From Brachynemurus nebulosus (Eukaryota; Arthropoda; Insecta; Neuroptera; Myrmeleontidae): 64,000 bases of DNA. The notes under the pieces are model-generated. The model had not been told where the DNA came from and did not search any database. It was given only the letters and a program-made list of their open reading frames with translations. The DNA is taken from NCBI GenBank assembly GCA_035578155.1, contig JAPWDM010000004.1:57710660-57774659 (forward strand), in the 5' to 3' direction. The translations under genes and the position numbers were made by a program. This document shows, in pieces, positions 34,062 to 47,447 of this stretch. How positions within the stretch are numbered: position 1 is the stretch's first letter; each line of letters starts with the position of its first letter.

Positions 34062-34133
34062 TGATCGGTGGCCTAGTTGGTAAGGCGCTTGGCTGGTAAC
34101 CAAGAGATCCGGGTTCGAGTCCCAGCCGGTCCA
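34062..34133 (+). tRNA. tRNA-Thr(GGU)-like gene, direct unit 4
   Basis: Consensus tRNA. The downstream linker has AATATTTCACAGG, a variant otherwise seen only in unit 8. Confidence 0.6.
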
Positions 34134-34411
34134 GTTTGGTAATTTTTCAAACACTATGTCAGTTTTAATTAACATAATGAATTGGCCATTTGCCAAAGTA
34201 CATCGAGTGTTCAAGTATCAGCCAAAGCTGAACATTGAGTGAACATATGAATATTGGTGTATGTTTAAAATACGGATAAAAATCCGCCATACACTAATAA
34301 TATTTCACAGGCACTCGATAACATTTGAAATTAAAAAGTATAAAACTGCGTCTCGCATTAGAGAGAGGTTGTGTTTGATTGATTAGTGAATTGGAGTGGC
34401 ACTCGAACAAG

Positions 34412-34483
34412 TGATCGGTGGCCTAGTTGGTAAGGCGCTTGGCTGGTAACCAAGAGATCCGGGTTCGAGTCCCAGCCGGTCCA
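34412..34483 (+). tRNA. tRNA-Thr(GGU)-like gene, direct unit 5
   Basis: Consensus tRNA; upstream variant GATTAGTGAATT is private. Confidence 0.6.
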
Positions 34484-34761
34484 GTTTGGTAATTTTTCAA
34501 ACACTATGTCAATTTTAATTAACATAATGAATTGGCCATTTGCCAAAGTACATCGAGTGTTCAAGTATCAGCCAAAGCTGAACATTGAGTGAACATATGA
34601 ATATTGGTGTATGTTTAAAATACGGATAAAAATCCGCCATACACTAATAATGTTTCACAGGCACTCGATAACATTTGAAATTAAAAAGTGTAAAACTGCG
34701 TCTCGCATTAGAGAGAGGTTGTGTTTGATTGATTACTGAATTGGAGTGGCACTCGAACAAG

Positions 34762-34833
34762 CGATCGGTGGCCTAGTTGGTAAGGCGCTTGGCTGGTAAC
34801 CAAGAGATCCGGGTTCGAGTCCCAGCCGGTCCA
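34762..34833 (+). tRNA. tRNA-Thr(GGU)-like gene, direct unit 6
   Basis: First base C (CGATCGG), with linker variant AAGTGTAAAAC; both recur only in unit 10, four units on. Confidence 0.6.
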
Positions 34834-35111
34834 GTTTGGTAATTTTTCAAACACTATGTCAATTTTAATTAACATAATGAATTGGCCATTTGCCAAAGTA
34901 CATCGAGTGTTCAAGTATCAGCCAAAGCTGAACATTGAGTGAACATATGAATATTGGTGTATGGTTAAAATACGGATAAAGATCCGCCATACACTAATAA
35001 TGTTTCACAGGCACTCGATAACATTTGAAATTAAAAAGTATAAAACTGCGTCTCGCATTAGAGAGAGGTTGTGTTTGATTGATTACTGAATTGGAGTGGC
35101 ACTCGAACAAG

Positions 35112-35183
35112 TGATCGGTGGCCTAGTTGGTAAGGCGCTTGGCTGGTAACCAAGAGATCCGGGTTCGAGTCCCAGCCGGTCCA
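35112..35183 (+). tRNA. tRNA-Thr(GGU)-like gene, direct unit 7
   Basis: Consensus tRNA and linker. Confidence 0.6.
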
Positions 35184-35462
35184 GTTTGGTAATTTTTCAA
35201 ACACTATGTCAATTTTAATTAACATAATGAATTGGCCATTTGCCAAAGTACATCGAGTGTTCAAGTATCAGCCAAAGCTGAACATTGAGTGAACATATGA
35301 ATATTGGTGTATGTTTAAAATACGGATAAAAATCCGCCATACACTAATAATGTTTCACAGGCACTCGATAACATTTGAAATTAAAAAAGTATAAAACTGC
35401 GTCTCGCATTAGAGAGAGGTTGTGTTTGATTGATTACTGAATTGGAGTGGCACTCGAACAAG

Positions 35463-35534
35463 TGATCGGTGGCCTAGTTGGTAAGGCGCTTGGCTGGTAA
35501 CCAAGAGATCCGGGTTCGAGTCCCAGCCGGTCCA
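35463..35534 (+). tRNA. tRNA-Thr(GGU)-like gene, direct unit 8
   Basis: Consensus tRNA; downstream TCAATTTTATTTAAC is private and AATATTTCACAGG is shared with unit 4. Confidence 0.6.
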
Positions 35535-35812
35535 GTTTGGTAATTTTTCAAACACTATGTCAATTTTATTTAACATAATGAATTGGCCATTTGCCAAAGT
35601 ACATCGAGTGTTCAAGTATCAGCCAAAGCTGAACATTGAGTGAACATATGAATATTGGTGTATGTTTAAAATACGGATAAAAATCCGCCATACACTAATA
35701 ATATTTCACAGGCACTCGATAACATTTGAAATTAAAAAGTATAAAACTGCGTCTCGCATTAGAGAGAGGTTGTGTTTGATTGATTACTGAATTGGAGTGG
35801 CACTCGAACAAG

Positions 35813-35884
35813 TGATCGGTGGCCTAGTTGGTAAGGCGCTTGGCTGGTAACCAAGAGATCCGGGTTCGAGTCCCAGCCGGTCCA
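35813..35884 (+). tRNA. tRNA-Thr(GGU)-like gene, direct unit 9
   Basis: Consensus tRNA and linker. Confidence 0.6.
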
Positions 35885-36162
35885 GTTTGGTAATTTTTCA
35901 AACACTATGTCAATTTTAATTAACATAATGAATTGGCCATTTGCCAAAGTACATCGAGTGTTCAAGTATCAGCCAAAGCTGAACATTGAGTGAACATATG
36001 AATATTGGTGTATGTTTAAAATACGGATAAAAATCCGCCATACACTAATAATGTTTCACAGGCACTCGATAACATTTGAAATTAAAAAGTGTAAAACTGC
36101 GTCTCGCATTAGAGAGAGGTTGTGTTTGATTGATTACTGAATTGGAGTGGCACTCGAACAAG

Positions 36163-36234
36163 CGATCGGTGGCCTAGTTGGTAAGGCGCTTGGCTGGTAA
36201 CCAAGAGATCCGGGTTCGAGTCCCAGCCGGTCCA
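36163..36234 (+). tRNA. tRNA-Thr(GGU)-like gene, direct unit 10 (last)
   Basis: First base C as in unit 6. The unit is cut 35 bp after the tRNA by the insertion boundary at 36269, still retaining the T-run terminator. Confidence 0.6.
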
Positions 36235-36281
36235 GTTTGGTAATTTTTCAAACACTATGTCAATTTTAATGAATCGTTGAA

Positions 36282-37219
36282 GTGAAATTTGATGTTTGAT
36301 GCTGTAATATCTCAACTTATTCCAGGAAAATTTGACGGTTGTACGGTCAGCTCCTGATTAAAACTTGGATTCCGATTAGCCAGACGGAATACCATCAATA
36401 CGTGTTAAATTATGTGTATCTTTCCAGAAAGCGTCCATTAAAACGGTCCATTTTAACAAAACATCTTAACTTGCCCAAAATACCATCCTTGGCAAAATTC
36501 CTTTGCTTTTGCCAATTAAAAAAAAGAATTTAATTAGATGTCATTGAGCATAAACAACAAATGTAACAAAGAAACCTCAAAAGTTTTTTTTTCTTTTATA
36601 GTAGAACACTGCGGAATTTTAAACACATTTTTGAATAACAAACAAAATTAAATTTAAACAAAACTTTCAAGAAGTAACAACAATAGAAATATTTAAATAT
36701 AGATTAACAACAATAGAAATATTAAATTTTAATTAATTTTAAATGTCTTACCTTTCCCAATTAAAAAAAAACCGGGAGTTGCGAAACGTAAACTCAAATT
36801 ATAAAGGCTTGACAATCTGACCGTTCAAGCCTTATATATCAGTAATAGTCCGCCAAACGTATACTAGCTATATACTCGGTCATTTACAAGGAACAAACAC
36901 GAAGGGATAAATGCCGGACGCATACACACTTCAATCTGTTCAATGCGTACTGTGCAATTTACTATGTATTTAAAAACTATGGATTTAACCGGTATTTAAA
37001 AAGTTTTACTATTTAAAATTTAAGAACTTTTTATTTCAAAATTATGACTTTCTATTTCAATTAAAATAAAATAATTGTAGGGCACGTAACACTGTCTATG
37101 TACATGCAATATCACAAATTTTAAAACTTTCTCCAAAGACTTTTCTTCTTGCTAAGAACTTGAAGTTCTTTTAAATTAATATAAATTACTTGAATTTTGA
37201 AACATGATATTTGTTGCAG
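36282..37219. other. no recognised gene; likely intron of the DUF229 gene
   Basis: No supported coding exon. A short hairpin AAGGCTTGA/TCAAGCCTT lies around 36804-36833. The end, TTTGTTGCAG at 37210-37219, is the acceptor of the exon that follows, so at least the right part is intronic. Confidence 0.45.
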
Positions 37220-37496
37220 ATTATTCAGAATATCTTGTGTACAATAATAAGTGTCGTATACCAAATTTGGAACCTTTTAATAGAGATGTGACAAGGTATA
37301 TGCGACATATGGTCTACAAGCCATGCACCAAATATGATCCATTAACATATCTTACAAGTACAGGACAACGCACAACATTAAATATTGATGACAATATGCG
37401 AAAATCTTATGCACCTAGTGGAAATTTATCCTGCTGCTATTCAGTGATTTATCGAAATATAACATTAAATAAAAATAAGCCAGATAATGGTTATTC
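37220..37496 (+). CDS. DUF229-family gene, internal exon
   Basis: The peptide begins YSEYLVYNNKCRIPNLEPFN and ends with a CCY motif and RNIT. YLVYN.KC.IPNL.PF and the CCY region are the N-terminal signature of DUF229 proteins (alkaline-phosphatase/sulfatase-like fold, often secreted or type II membrane proteins of unknown substrate). The exon is bounded by TTTGTTGCAG and GTAAGT. An ATG at 37204 sits before the acceptor and is probably not the start. It ends in phase 2 and joins in frame to 52220 (TC+G). One or more 5' exons with the signal anchor should lie upstream; I could not identify them. Confidence 0.85.
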
Positions 37497-38715
37497 GTAA
37501 GTATTGATATTATTTTTTAATAAAAGACTTATGATTTATCAAGTACCTGAAGTACCTGTACTTTGTTAACTGAAGAGCAATTGATGGATAGTAATAAAAA
37601 TGTCATGGAATTGAAATTTTAGAAATATATGTAATTGAAAATTTTGTAGATTAACGTTTCATTCTTGTTCTCTTCTTGAATTTACAGAGCTAAATTTGAA
37701 ATTATTTAAAATTACTATGACGTCATCAGCAAATGAGGTTACTTTAAACGTACGACCTTAAATAAAATTACTATAGTCACTCATATATAAAAATGATAAA
37801 AGGAGGAAAAATTGTTACCGACGACATAGTATTTTTAGTTAATTTTAGTGGTAACACTTTTCTTGAGATTGCTGCTACTGAAAACACTGTTAAGTATATT
37901 AATTGCACTGATCACAGGACCCGGTTTTGCTTTTTAACGTAACTGTTCTCTTATCTCAACTGCCTTCCTAGACTATTTCTTCTTTTTTTTTAAATATTTA
38001 TTCTTTTGGCACTGGTAAATAGATTGAGAACATTCCCATTTGAATTGAACAGAGAACAGTGAAAGAACAGGTGGGATACGTGCTCTTTCCGAATTCTTTT
38101 TTAAATATATTATTTTATTCACCTATTATTACATGAGAGATTTGTATTTTTTTCGAATAAATTTGGGTTTGTCTAACGAAAATTGCTTTAAACAAGAAAT
38201 TTGAGTTACAGAAAGTACAAAATTCAGAAAAAATATAAATCTCAAGCGTAATACGGTAAGACAATTTAACGAATAAAATAAATTAGTATAATTCGTATTA
38301 TTATTTAGTACATTGTTACCATGGTTCTGAAATCATTTAAATTTACCAATACGAATTTTTGTTTCATTTTTACCGTGTTTACCTACAGTGAAATGACCAG
38401 TGAAATGTTTTGTGCCACTTTTTTAGCTGTAAAAATCTGTTCTTTTTTCCATGGTAAAAGTGAAAAAACTACAATATTCTTATGGTACTTGATACACATG
38501 AGTTAAACTGTCTTAAGAATATTCAGCTGTATTATGTATACATTATAAGTATAATAGGTATTAAATAAAATTGTAAGCTTTAGTATGTAGGTATTACATT
38601 TAGATGCATGCTCTTTCACAAAATATTTAGTACGCTTATTCAGTTGTTAAAATTCAGAAGTCTTTGTTTATTTTTTATTTTGTACTTTTTTTCATCATCA
38701 TCATCATCATTAGTA

Positions 38716-38890
38716 GGTGGGCTATAACGCTATGTCCTACGTGAACGCGACGAGCGCGATAAACGCGATGCGATACGAGCGATTATTTTTTAAACGTATA
38801 CAAATAGATTAGATTGTCCATTGTACGCGATAAATGCGACGCGAGCGAGCGACTAAATTCGCTCGCTCGCGTCGCATGATTTGAAAATCA
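38716..38890. repeat. CG-rich repeat F, copy 1
   Basis: CGCTATGTCCTACGTGAACG followed by GCGACGAGCGCG and GCGACGCGAGCGAGCG, with an internal inverted repeat CGAGCGAGCGACTAAATTCGCTCGCTCG. It shares the CGTTCACGTAGGAC end in inverse orientation with 42045-42195. A trinucleotide (ATC)n run lies just before it (38694-38710). Probably a small CG-rich MITE-like repeat. Confidence 0.5.
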
Positions 38891-39430
38891 AATTGTTTTG
38901 TTTTTCGTCGCGCGTTTAAGCGATTATAAGTGCTGCACGATGTACCTACTGGTACATATACAGTATTAATCTATGTATACAATTATTATATACGAACTAT
39001 CAATTTATTAGCTAGGTATTGTTATAATATGGAGTCTCTTATATCTGAGGTACAAAATAGAAATGTTCTCTGGAATAAATTCAATAAATACCCCTGTCGC
39101 AGCATCTGCATAACATAGCGAATTTCCAAATCTTGGGCACTGGCGGATCTCATCTAAGACCTGTACCTATTTAAAATAGTTTAGCTTTCTAAGAGTAAAA
39201 GAATTTTTAAAATCGGTTGGGTAATTAGTTTTGGTATTTTTGGGGACCCAAGAACCCGAACGAATTTTGTGCAGCATAGCTGTATCCATCTAAAATAATT
39301 TAGTTCTCTAGCAGTGAGAAATTTTTTAGCATCTTTTCGATAGCTTATTACTGGCGTTTTCGGATCTGCAAGATCCCGGTGGACCTCATTAAAAAATCAG
39401 CTCGACCGTATATTCTAGGCGGACTTTATG

Positions 39431-39432
<2 letters not shown>

Positions 39433-39512
<80 letters not shown>
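39433..39512. repeat. (TA)n microsatellite in A6
   Basis: Between CGGACTTTATGTAA and TCAAAACCCGTTGTG. Confidence 0.95.
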
Positions 39513-39516
<4 letters not shown>

Positions 39517-39589
39517 AACCCGTTGTGTAGCATTCTACGCCGCATTTGCATCCGCAGGACAGTTGTGGATCTCAGATAACACAACCTGT

Positions 39590-40740
39590 ACCTATCTAAA
39601 ATAGTTTACCTCGGTAATAGTAAAAAGGTTTCAAAATCGGTCAGTTATTTTATTTTTGACACTTTTAGGTCCTACTGACACTTCAGACCTTACATAACGT
39701 AATCTATATGTATCTAAAATAGCTTAGCTCCCCAACAGTGAAAAAATTTTCAAAATCGGTCGGCTAGTTTATTTTTGACGCTTTTGGATCCGATGGACCC
39801 TGGCAGACTTTACATAACGTAATCTATATTTATCTAAAATAGTTTAGCTCTGTAAGAGTGAAAAAATTTTCAAAATCGGTCGGTTAGTTTATTTTTACCA
39901 CTTTTGGGTCCCATGGACCCTGGCGGACCCTAAATAACGTAATGTATGTCTATCTAAAATAGTTAGTTCCCCAACAGTGAAAAAATTTTCAAAATCGGTC
40001 GGTTAGTTTATTTTTGACACTTTTGGATCCCATGGACCCTGGCAGACCTTACATAACGTAATCTATATTTATCTAAAATAGTTTAGCTCTGTAACAGTGA
40101 AAAAATTTTCAAAATCGGTCAGTTAGTTTATTTTTGACACTTCTGGATCCTATGGACCCTGGAAGACCTTACATAACGTAATTTATACTTATCTAAAATA
40201 GTTTAGCTCTGTAACAGTGAAAAAATTTTCAAAATCGGTCAGTTAGTTTATTTTTTACATTTTTGGGTTCTATGGACCTTGGTGGACCTTACATAACGTA
40301 ATTTATATTTATCTAAAATAGTTTAGCTCTGTAACAGTGAAAAAATTTTCAAAATCGGTCAGTTAGTTTATTTTTGACACTTCTGGATCCTATGGACCCT
40401 GGCAGACCTTACATAACGGAATCTATATTTATCTAAAACAGTTTAGCTCTGTAACAGTGAAAAAATTTTCAAAATCGATCAGGCAGTTTATTTTTGACAC
40501 TTTTGGGTCCTATGGACCCAGGCGGACCTTACATAACGTAATCGATATTTATCTAAAATAGTTTAGCTCTGTAACAGTGAAAAAATTTTCAAAATCGGTC
40601 AGTTAGTTTATTTTTTACACTTTTGGGTCCTGTGGACCCTGACGGACCTTACATAATGTATTCTAAATCTATCTAAAATAGTTTAGCTCTGTAACAGTGA
40701 AGAAATTTTTAAAATTGGTCGTTTAGTTTATTTTTTACAA
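39590..40740. repeat. 120 bp minisatellite, about 10 units
   Basis: Units with TTTCAAAATCGGTCAGTTAG, TTTAGCTCTGTAACAGTG and CCTTACATAACGTAAT. The last units (40400-40740) match the A5 units closely, so A5 looks like a copy with fewer internal repeats. Confidence 0.9.
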
Positions 40741-41678
40741 TTATGGGATCAGTAAATCCTGGCGAAACTCATACAAGTCTAGTACTCTAACAGTAAGAAA
40801 AGGGTTCTAAGGATCTCATATAACTTATGGCAGTCCGTAAGCTTATTGCGGACATCATTTAATTAATTAATTCAAATACTTTAACTTACTAACTGTGAAA
40901 AATTTTTTAAAATCGATTGGTTAATTAATTTCTGGCCTTTTTAGGTCCCGAAAACCTTGACCTCACATAAAATACCTTAAATCCATTTGAAATGGTTTAA
41001 TTTTTTAACATTATTAATTATTAGTGGAAAAATTTTCAAAATCGATTCAAAATATTTTTCCGTACATACATATGTACATTGTACATATTTTGTTTTGTTT
41101 TATATTTATATCATAACATAATCTTCAATTTCTTGTTTACTTAAAAATTCAATAAAAAAAAAAATTCTTCATTACATTAGCTTAGAAAATCTGTTTAATT
41201 TACATTTTTTAACATGGGATAGAACCATGCTAATTATAATGCAATAAATGAGAAACAAAACTCTATACATGTATGTGTGTTATATCACATATATGTGAAT
41301 AGTTTTCACTTGTTCTCACAAAATTCTTTAATAAAAAAGTGAAATATTTTTATACTTCATAAAGAACTGAGATATAAATATAAATTACTTATTAGACTAA
41401 CAAAGAAAGAATAAAAGTGAAAATTTACATTTTCTCGAAAAATACTTAAAATAGAAAGAAAATTATAAGAATATTTTCTTCATAATTTTTTTTTCCTTTT
41501 CAACGATGTAAAAATCGAACTGCCTTATGATAGGATCGAATGATAAAAAATGGCCAGAAAACCTACTTCTGGGCATCCGACGTGTCTGCCTAACGAACTT
41601 AGCCAAGCCAATTCAGAATCCAGTCCGCACACAAAATTTCATAAGCGTTAGACGTTTCGTTCGAGAGTTATCGCGCGG

Positions 41679-41683
<5 letters not shown>

Positions 41684-41764
<81 letters not shown>
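41684..41764. repeat. (TA)n microsatellite in A6
   Basis: Between GTTATCGCGCGGATACA and AATTTTAGTGAATATC. Confidence 0.95.
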
Positions 41765-41768
<4 letters not shown>

Positions 41769-42044
41769 TTTAGTGAATATCATTTTCGTATTCTAGGGAC
41801 CTCAAAACATATTTCTGATATGGTCCCGGGCTTAGGTCGCACCATGACACCTGGCGTAAAAGCTGAATTTCCAGTTTTGGAAATTCGCTAAAAATATAGA
41901 GACAGAGGGGTTAATAATAATTGTGTACTCAATGACATTTTTCGTTCGTTTTTTAAACCAAAATTAGTATAAAAATACACGTGCAAAATATACCGTTCCA
42001 CAATTCACATTTAAAACGCATTGCGCTTCAAAAAACAAAAATAT

Positions 42045-42195
42045 CGGCCAATACGAAGTCGTTCGGATCAATCGCAAATTCGCGTTTGTCGCCAGTAGGT
42101 AGGACATCATGGCGAGCGACGAGTGCGACAAACGCGAATTCGCTCGCATCGCTCGCAAATTCGCGTTCGTTGCGTTCACGTAGGACCTAGCGTAA
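42045..42195. repeat. CG-rich repeat F, copy 2
   Basis: Ends GTTCACGTAGGACCTAGCG, the inverse of the start of copy 1. It contains GCGAGCGACGAGTGCGAC and repeated AATTCGCG words. Both strands are open by chance; no gene is called. Confidence 0.5.
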
Positions 42196-42551
42196 GAGTT
42201 CTGTGACATCTTGCGCTTCAGAAGTATGGACAAAACCTGAGTCACGGTGAACGATCTGTACTATACTTGGCACACAGGACCAAAGTGTATTGTACCTAGT
42301 GTGTTTATGTTTGAGACTTTTGACCTTCTCACCAAATTTCGTAAAAATTGTATGCTTCGATTAAGCCCGGCTGCAAACCTAGGAGATACGCACGACAAAT
42401 ACAACATGACAGACATAAGAAATGTGTCGCTTAAAGACACGCATCACTTGAATACATTTAAATTACATTGAAATGACAAAATTGATGCACGACATGTCTA
42501 CTATGTTGTATCTGCTAGGTGTGCAGCCGGGCTAAGAGTTATCGCGCAGAC

Positions 42552-42910
<359 letters not shown>

Positions 42911-42913
<3 letters not shown>

Positions 42914-43045
42914 TTTAGCGAAGGTCATTTTCAATCTCTAGAGACCTCAGAACGAATTTCTGTCGTAGTCCCGAACACAGCTCCTTCCATGGCACCCGTT
43001 GTAATAGATGAATTTTCAGAATGCAAAGCTAAAATAAAACTTGGC
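42911..43045 (-). mobile_element. family A fragment A9, decayed
   Basis: AATTTTAGCGAAGGTCATTT and AGAGACCTCAGAACGAATTT correspond to the post-TA side segment AATTTTAGTGAATATCATTT and AGGGACCTCAAAAC of other copies. Confidence 0.55.
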
Positions 43046-43229
43046 AGTATAAAAAAATAAACTAATTATATCACTGCTATGATTGTTACTGTTACAAGCT
43101 GCTCTTTTAGCGAATTTCCAAAACTGGAAATTCAGCTATTACTGCAGGTGTGATGACGCGACCTAAGTCCGGGACCATAACAGAAATATGTTTTGAGGTC
43201 CCTAGAATACGAAAATGATATTCACTAAA

Positions 43230-43296
<67 letters not shown>

Positions 43297-43301
<5 letters not shown>

Positions 43302-43307
43302 GCCCAG

Positions 43308-43314
<7 letters not shown>
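43297..43314. mobile_element. isolated tip of the 965 bp palindrome family
   Basis: TTTTGGCCCAGTCTAATA, identical to the right end of the palindrome, stands alone between two TA tracts 70-odd bp before the complete copy. Confidence 0.6.
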
Positions 43315-44448
<1,134 letters not shown>

Positions 44449-45400
44449 GTGTTCCCACGATAACTCTCGAACGAAACGTTTAGTGCACATGAAATTTGGT
44501 GTGTGTATTGGAATCTGGTTTGGCTCGCCTAAGTTCGTTAGCCAGATACGTCGGATGCCCAGAAGTAGGTTTTTCAGGCATTTTTTGTCAAAAAAATGAG
44601 TTTTTTTGCCAGAATTAAGCAACTTTTCAAAATTTTCTTTACACCAATTGAAAGTAAAAGGGAATATGCGTAAAAAATGTTTTTACACCGTTTCTCTAAG
44701 TTAATTACTTTTTGAGAAAAGTTAGAAAATATATTGGAAGAAATCATTTTGCGTCACACTCACACTCACACTCTTGTTTTTTCTGTCTCATTTTTTGGGA
44801 GCTAAATTCGAAAAAATCCGCTTTATAAGTAGCGTGTCATGATTTTTTTAATCCAATTTAACGATTCGGCTATATTCTATTTCTCTGTCAGTTAAATGTT
44901 TTTATAATGTTCTCTATTCCATTTTTTTTGAGAAGAAAAAACACGGCAATATTTTATATGTGATATGATCAGAATTTAGATTATGTTTACACCTTAGTAA
45001 AATTAATAAGAGTTTGCTTCAATCACATAAAAATTACGTTAAATCATATAGTACAATAATATTTTAACGTAATTTTCTATCCGATTCACAATACAGTTAT
45101 GATTAGATACGCATAAACAGAGTATTATACTTGTAAATAATTTTACACATTCAGTTTTTTTTTTTTTAACAAAAAAAAAAATAATTTTAAATTTTGACAT
45201 ACTTTAAATCGAAAATTTTAAAGAGCTGAAATTTGTTTAATAAAATCCATACATCTGCTCATTTTTTATCAAAAATGTCTGAAAGTAGAATATTTTTCAA
45301 TAATTAACCCAGAAAAAGTATATAAGAGCTAATTTTTATAATTTTTTTTTTTAAATTTCAAAATAAAATGACGTTTGATAGTAAGATTACCAATGATTTT

Positions 45401-46609
45401 TTCTACCAATAATAGATTCAAAATAAATATCTAATTGTTATAATTTCTAACATAAAATTCTTGAATTATACATAATTTATGTATTTGACAATTCAGGTGG
45501 ATGCATTCAAGCATACGAAATGCATAAAAATTTTAACATATTCTTTTTCATAATATATTTCTTTTGAAAATAATAAAAACTTCTACAAATAAATAAGAAT
45601 AATGAAACACAAAAAGCTAATTTCGTAAGTTAATTAGTAAAATTTCGTATACTTCAGCACCTGCGGTGGAAAATTTGGTGTTATTAACAGAAAATATATT
45701 TTATTTCTCAAAGTATTGCGGCAGTTTTGAACAAAATAGTTCTCCATTTTATACTCAAGTTCATAGCAGTTACCGAAAATACACGAAAATCCTTTAATTT
45801 CCACATATTTTGTCAGTCATTTCAAATCGTGAACAGTATAATTTAAAAATGGAAAATATATTTAGCTTAAAATAGTGCTGGCATATTGACACATTCTATT
45901 ATTTTGTAAAATTAAACAAGAAAACACGTTTTTATTATTTATTTATTTTTTTTTAAATACATTAATTAATTATTTTATGATTTCTGGTTTTTTCTCTTCA
46001 TAAGGCAAATATCTCCTTCATTTTTTTGTTTTTGCTTCGTAACTTTTCTTTCAATTTATAAATAAAACTTCCAGTTTAAAATCTGTTGCAAATATAACAG
46101 CAATTTTTACTTCTATTAAACCAAAATCAAAATTACATTAAGTAAAAATTCATTTAATTTTAGTCGTCAAACGAAAATCAAATTAATTTTTTATTCATCT
46201 TTGTCCGATCCTTTATAAAAACCACAATAATTTTCGTTCACTTTCCTTAAACCTTGTCGTATCTAGAAAAAAAAACATCAAATTTAAAGAGAAAAGTATA
46301 TAAAATACATAATTATAGATTATAAATACATATAGATAATTAATATTTACTTACTTGTTATATTAGATTATATTTAGGTTAAATTATAAAATAAATTTAA
46401 TAAAAATAAAAATGAAAATATTGACAGCTTGCATGTCAACGCATGTAACAAACAATGAAATTTGAATTTAGAAGAAAACTAACCGCTATAATCAGAGAAT
46501 AAATTCGAAATGTAATAATTATATTGGCGACCATAGAGCACTAGAGATAACATACCTGTCTCTATACTACTGGAACCAGTGTAACCAGCACTGATATACG
46601 TAACCAGTG
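45401..46609. other. no recognised feature (intronic)
   Basis: AT-rich; no domain-bearing frame or clear element boundaries. Confidence 0.4.
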
Positions 46610-47044
46610 AAGGTACGAATCCACCAAGTGCGCAACCTATTTGCAAATGTTTGCGAACACAAAATTTGTTTGGTGGATACGATCGTCACGAATGTTTGCT
46701 AATGTTTGTAGTGTTTCGTCCAAAGTCGGTACATCAAAGGGAATTTGTTGTTTGGTACGTTTTGTGTTTTTCTGGTGGAGACAGTATGTTAATACGAAGT
46801 ACATACCCGAAGTACGAACAACAAACGAGTATCATAATATGTATGTACATTATATATATTGCGATATAATATACATGTATTTATATACGAATACGAATAC
46901 GTGGAACAACTACAAACATTCGCAAACGGATTATCGTTTGTAACTGTTTGTTCAGTGGAGACAGTGTGTTCGCAAACAGTTGCAAACATTTGCAAACAAC
47001 TACAAACATTTGAAGCAAATGTTTTTTCGGTGGATTCGCACCTT
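46610..47044. mobile_element. 435 bp inverted-repeat element G
   Basis: The ends AAGGTACGAATCCACC and GGTGGATTCGCACCTT are inverted copies with one mismatch. The word TTTGCAAAC and variants recur inside on both sides (CAAACATTTGCAAAC). The overlapping frames on both strands have no recognised family. Non-autonomous; superfamily unknown. Confidence 0.6.
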
Positions 47045-47079
47045 AGGAGATAGAAAATTTCCCAATAGTCCCAAAAATC

Positions 47080-47155
47080 AAAAAAGCGTTCATCAAAGGA
47101 TGAGTTCGTCAGCCAGATACGTTCGATTTTTAGAAGCGAAATTTTTTGCCATTTT
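47080..47155 (+). mobile_element. family A fragment A8, left of the LINE
   Basis: GAGTTCGTCAGCCAGATACG matches the GTTCGTTAGCCAGACACG segment of family A. The copy resumes at 51746-51936 with minisatellite-like sequence and the TTCGCTATGTTATGC...GGGGTATT end, so the LINE landed inside it. Confidence 0.65.
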
Positions 47156-47447
47156 TTGCCCAGTTCGATACTATTATCCATCGTAAACGGACGTGTTTAT
47201 TATTAAATAATTATTTATGATTATTAATAATAAAAAACATTGTTGAGTTTGCAAATTCTTATTAGTTATTGTTATTATACAATAATTCGTTCTAATATTT
47301 GCAGTGCTTAGTCAGCAATTACTTAATTTTTATTAATATTTTGCTTTTTTTTTAATTTTTATTTTTAATTGTTCATTATGCTTATTGGGTAATATTTTTG
47401 TGTAATACCTAATAACCTAGTTATAGTGAACTAATTAGTGTTTTATT

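Larger units (their letters stand above)
32360..36269 (+). mobile_element. tRNA-bearing tandem insertion, array 2 (3.9 kb)
   Basis: A 12 bp direct repeat TGAATCGTTGAA flanks the block (32348-32359 and 36270-36281), so the array entered as one event. About 1.6 units lie inverted at the left (32360 to about 32915). Ten direct units of 350-351 bp follow, the last cut just after GTCAATTTTAAT. Each unit has a tRNA-Thr(GGU)-like gene plus about 280 bp of linker with no coding capacity (the 68-codon frames are by-products of repetition). Units differ by a few bases each. Linker landmarks are shared with array 1, the diverged relative. No HHR-type CUGANGA core was seen by eye. Confidence 0.85.
39087..41889 (-). 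mobile_element. family A element, full-length copy A6
   Basis: AATACCCCTGTCGCAGCATC to GGAAATTCGCT; same orientation as A5 and inverted relative to A4. It has TA tracts at 39433-39512 and 41684-41764 and a minisatellite of about ten units between them. Non-coding. It lies inside the DUF229 intron. Confidence 0.85.

Noticed and set aside
32360..36269. CRISPR array
   Set aside because: The units are 350 bp and nearly identical throughout, with no short repeat plus variable spacer pattern, in a eukaryotic context.
32360..36269. Retrozyme with hammerhead ribozyme
   Set aside because: Tandem units of this size suggested it, but by eye no CUGANGA core paired with a GAAA box was found on either strand. 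A covariance-model search would be decisive.
32486..36315. Eleven identical 68-codon reading frames as a tandem gene family
   Set aside because: Each frame runs antisense through the tRNA-like gene and linker of the 350 bp unit and has no protein family; conservation is explained by repeat identity.
37204..37219. ATG at 37204 as the start of the DUF229 protein
   Set aside because: TTTGTTGCAG directly follows and makes a good splice acceptor, and family proteins begin further upstream with a signal anchor.
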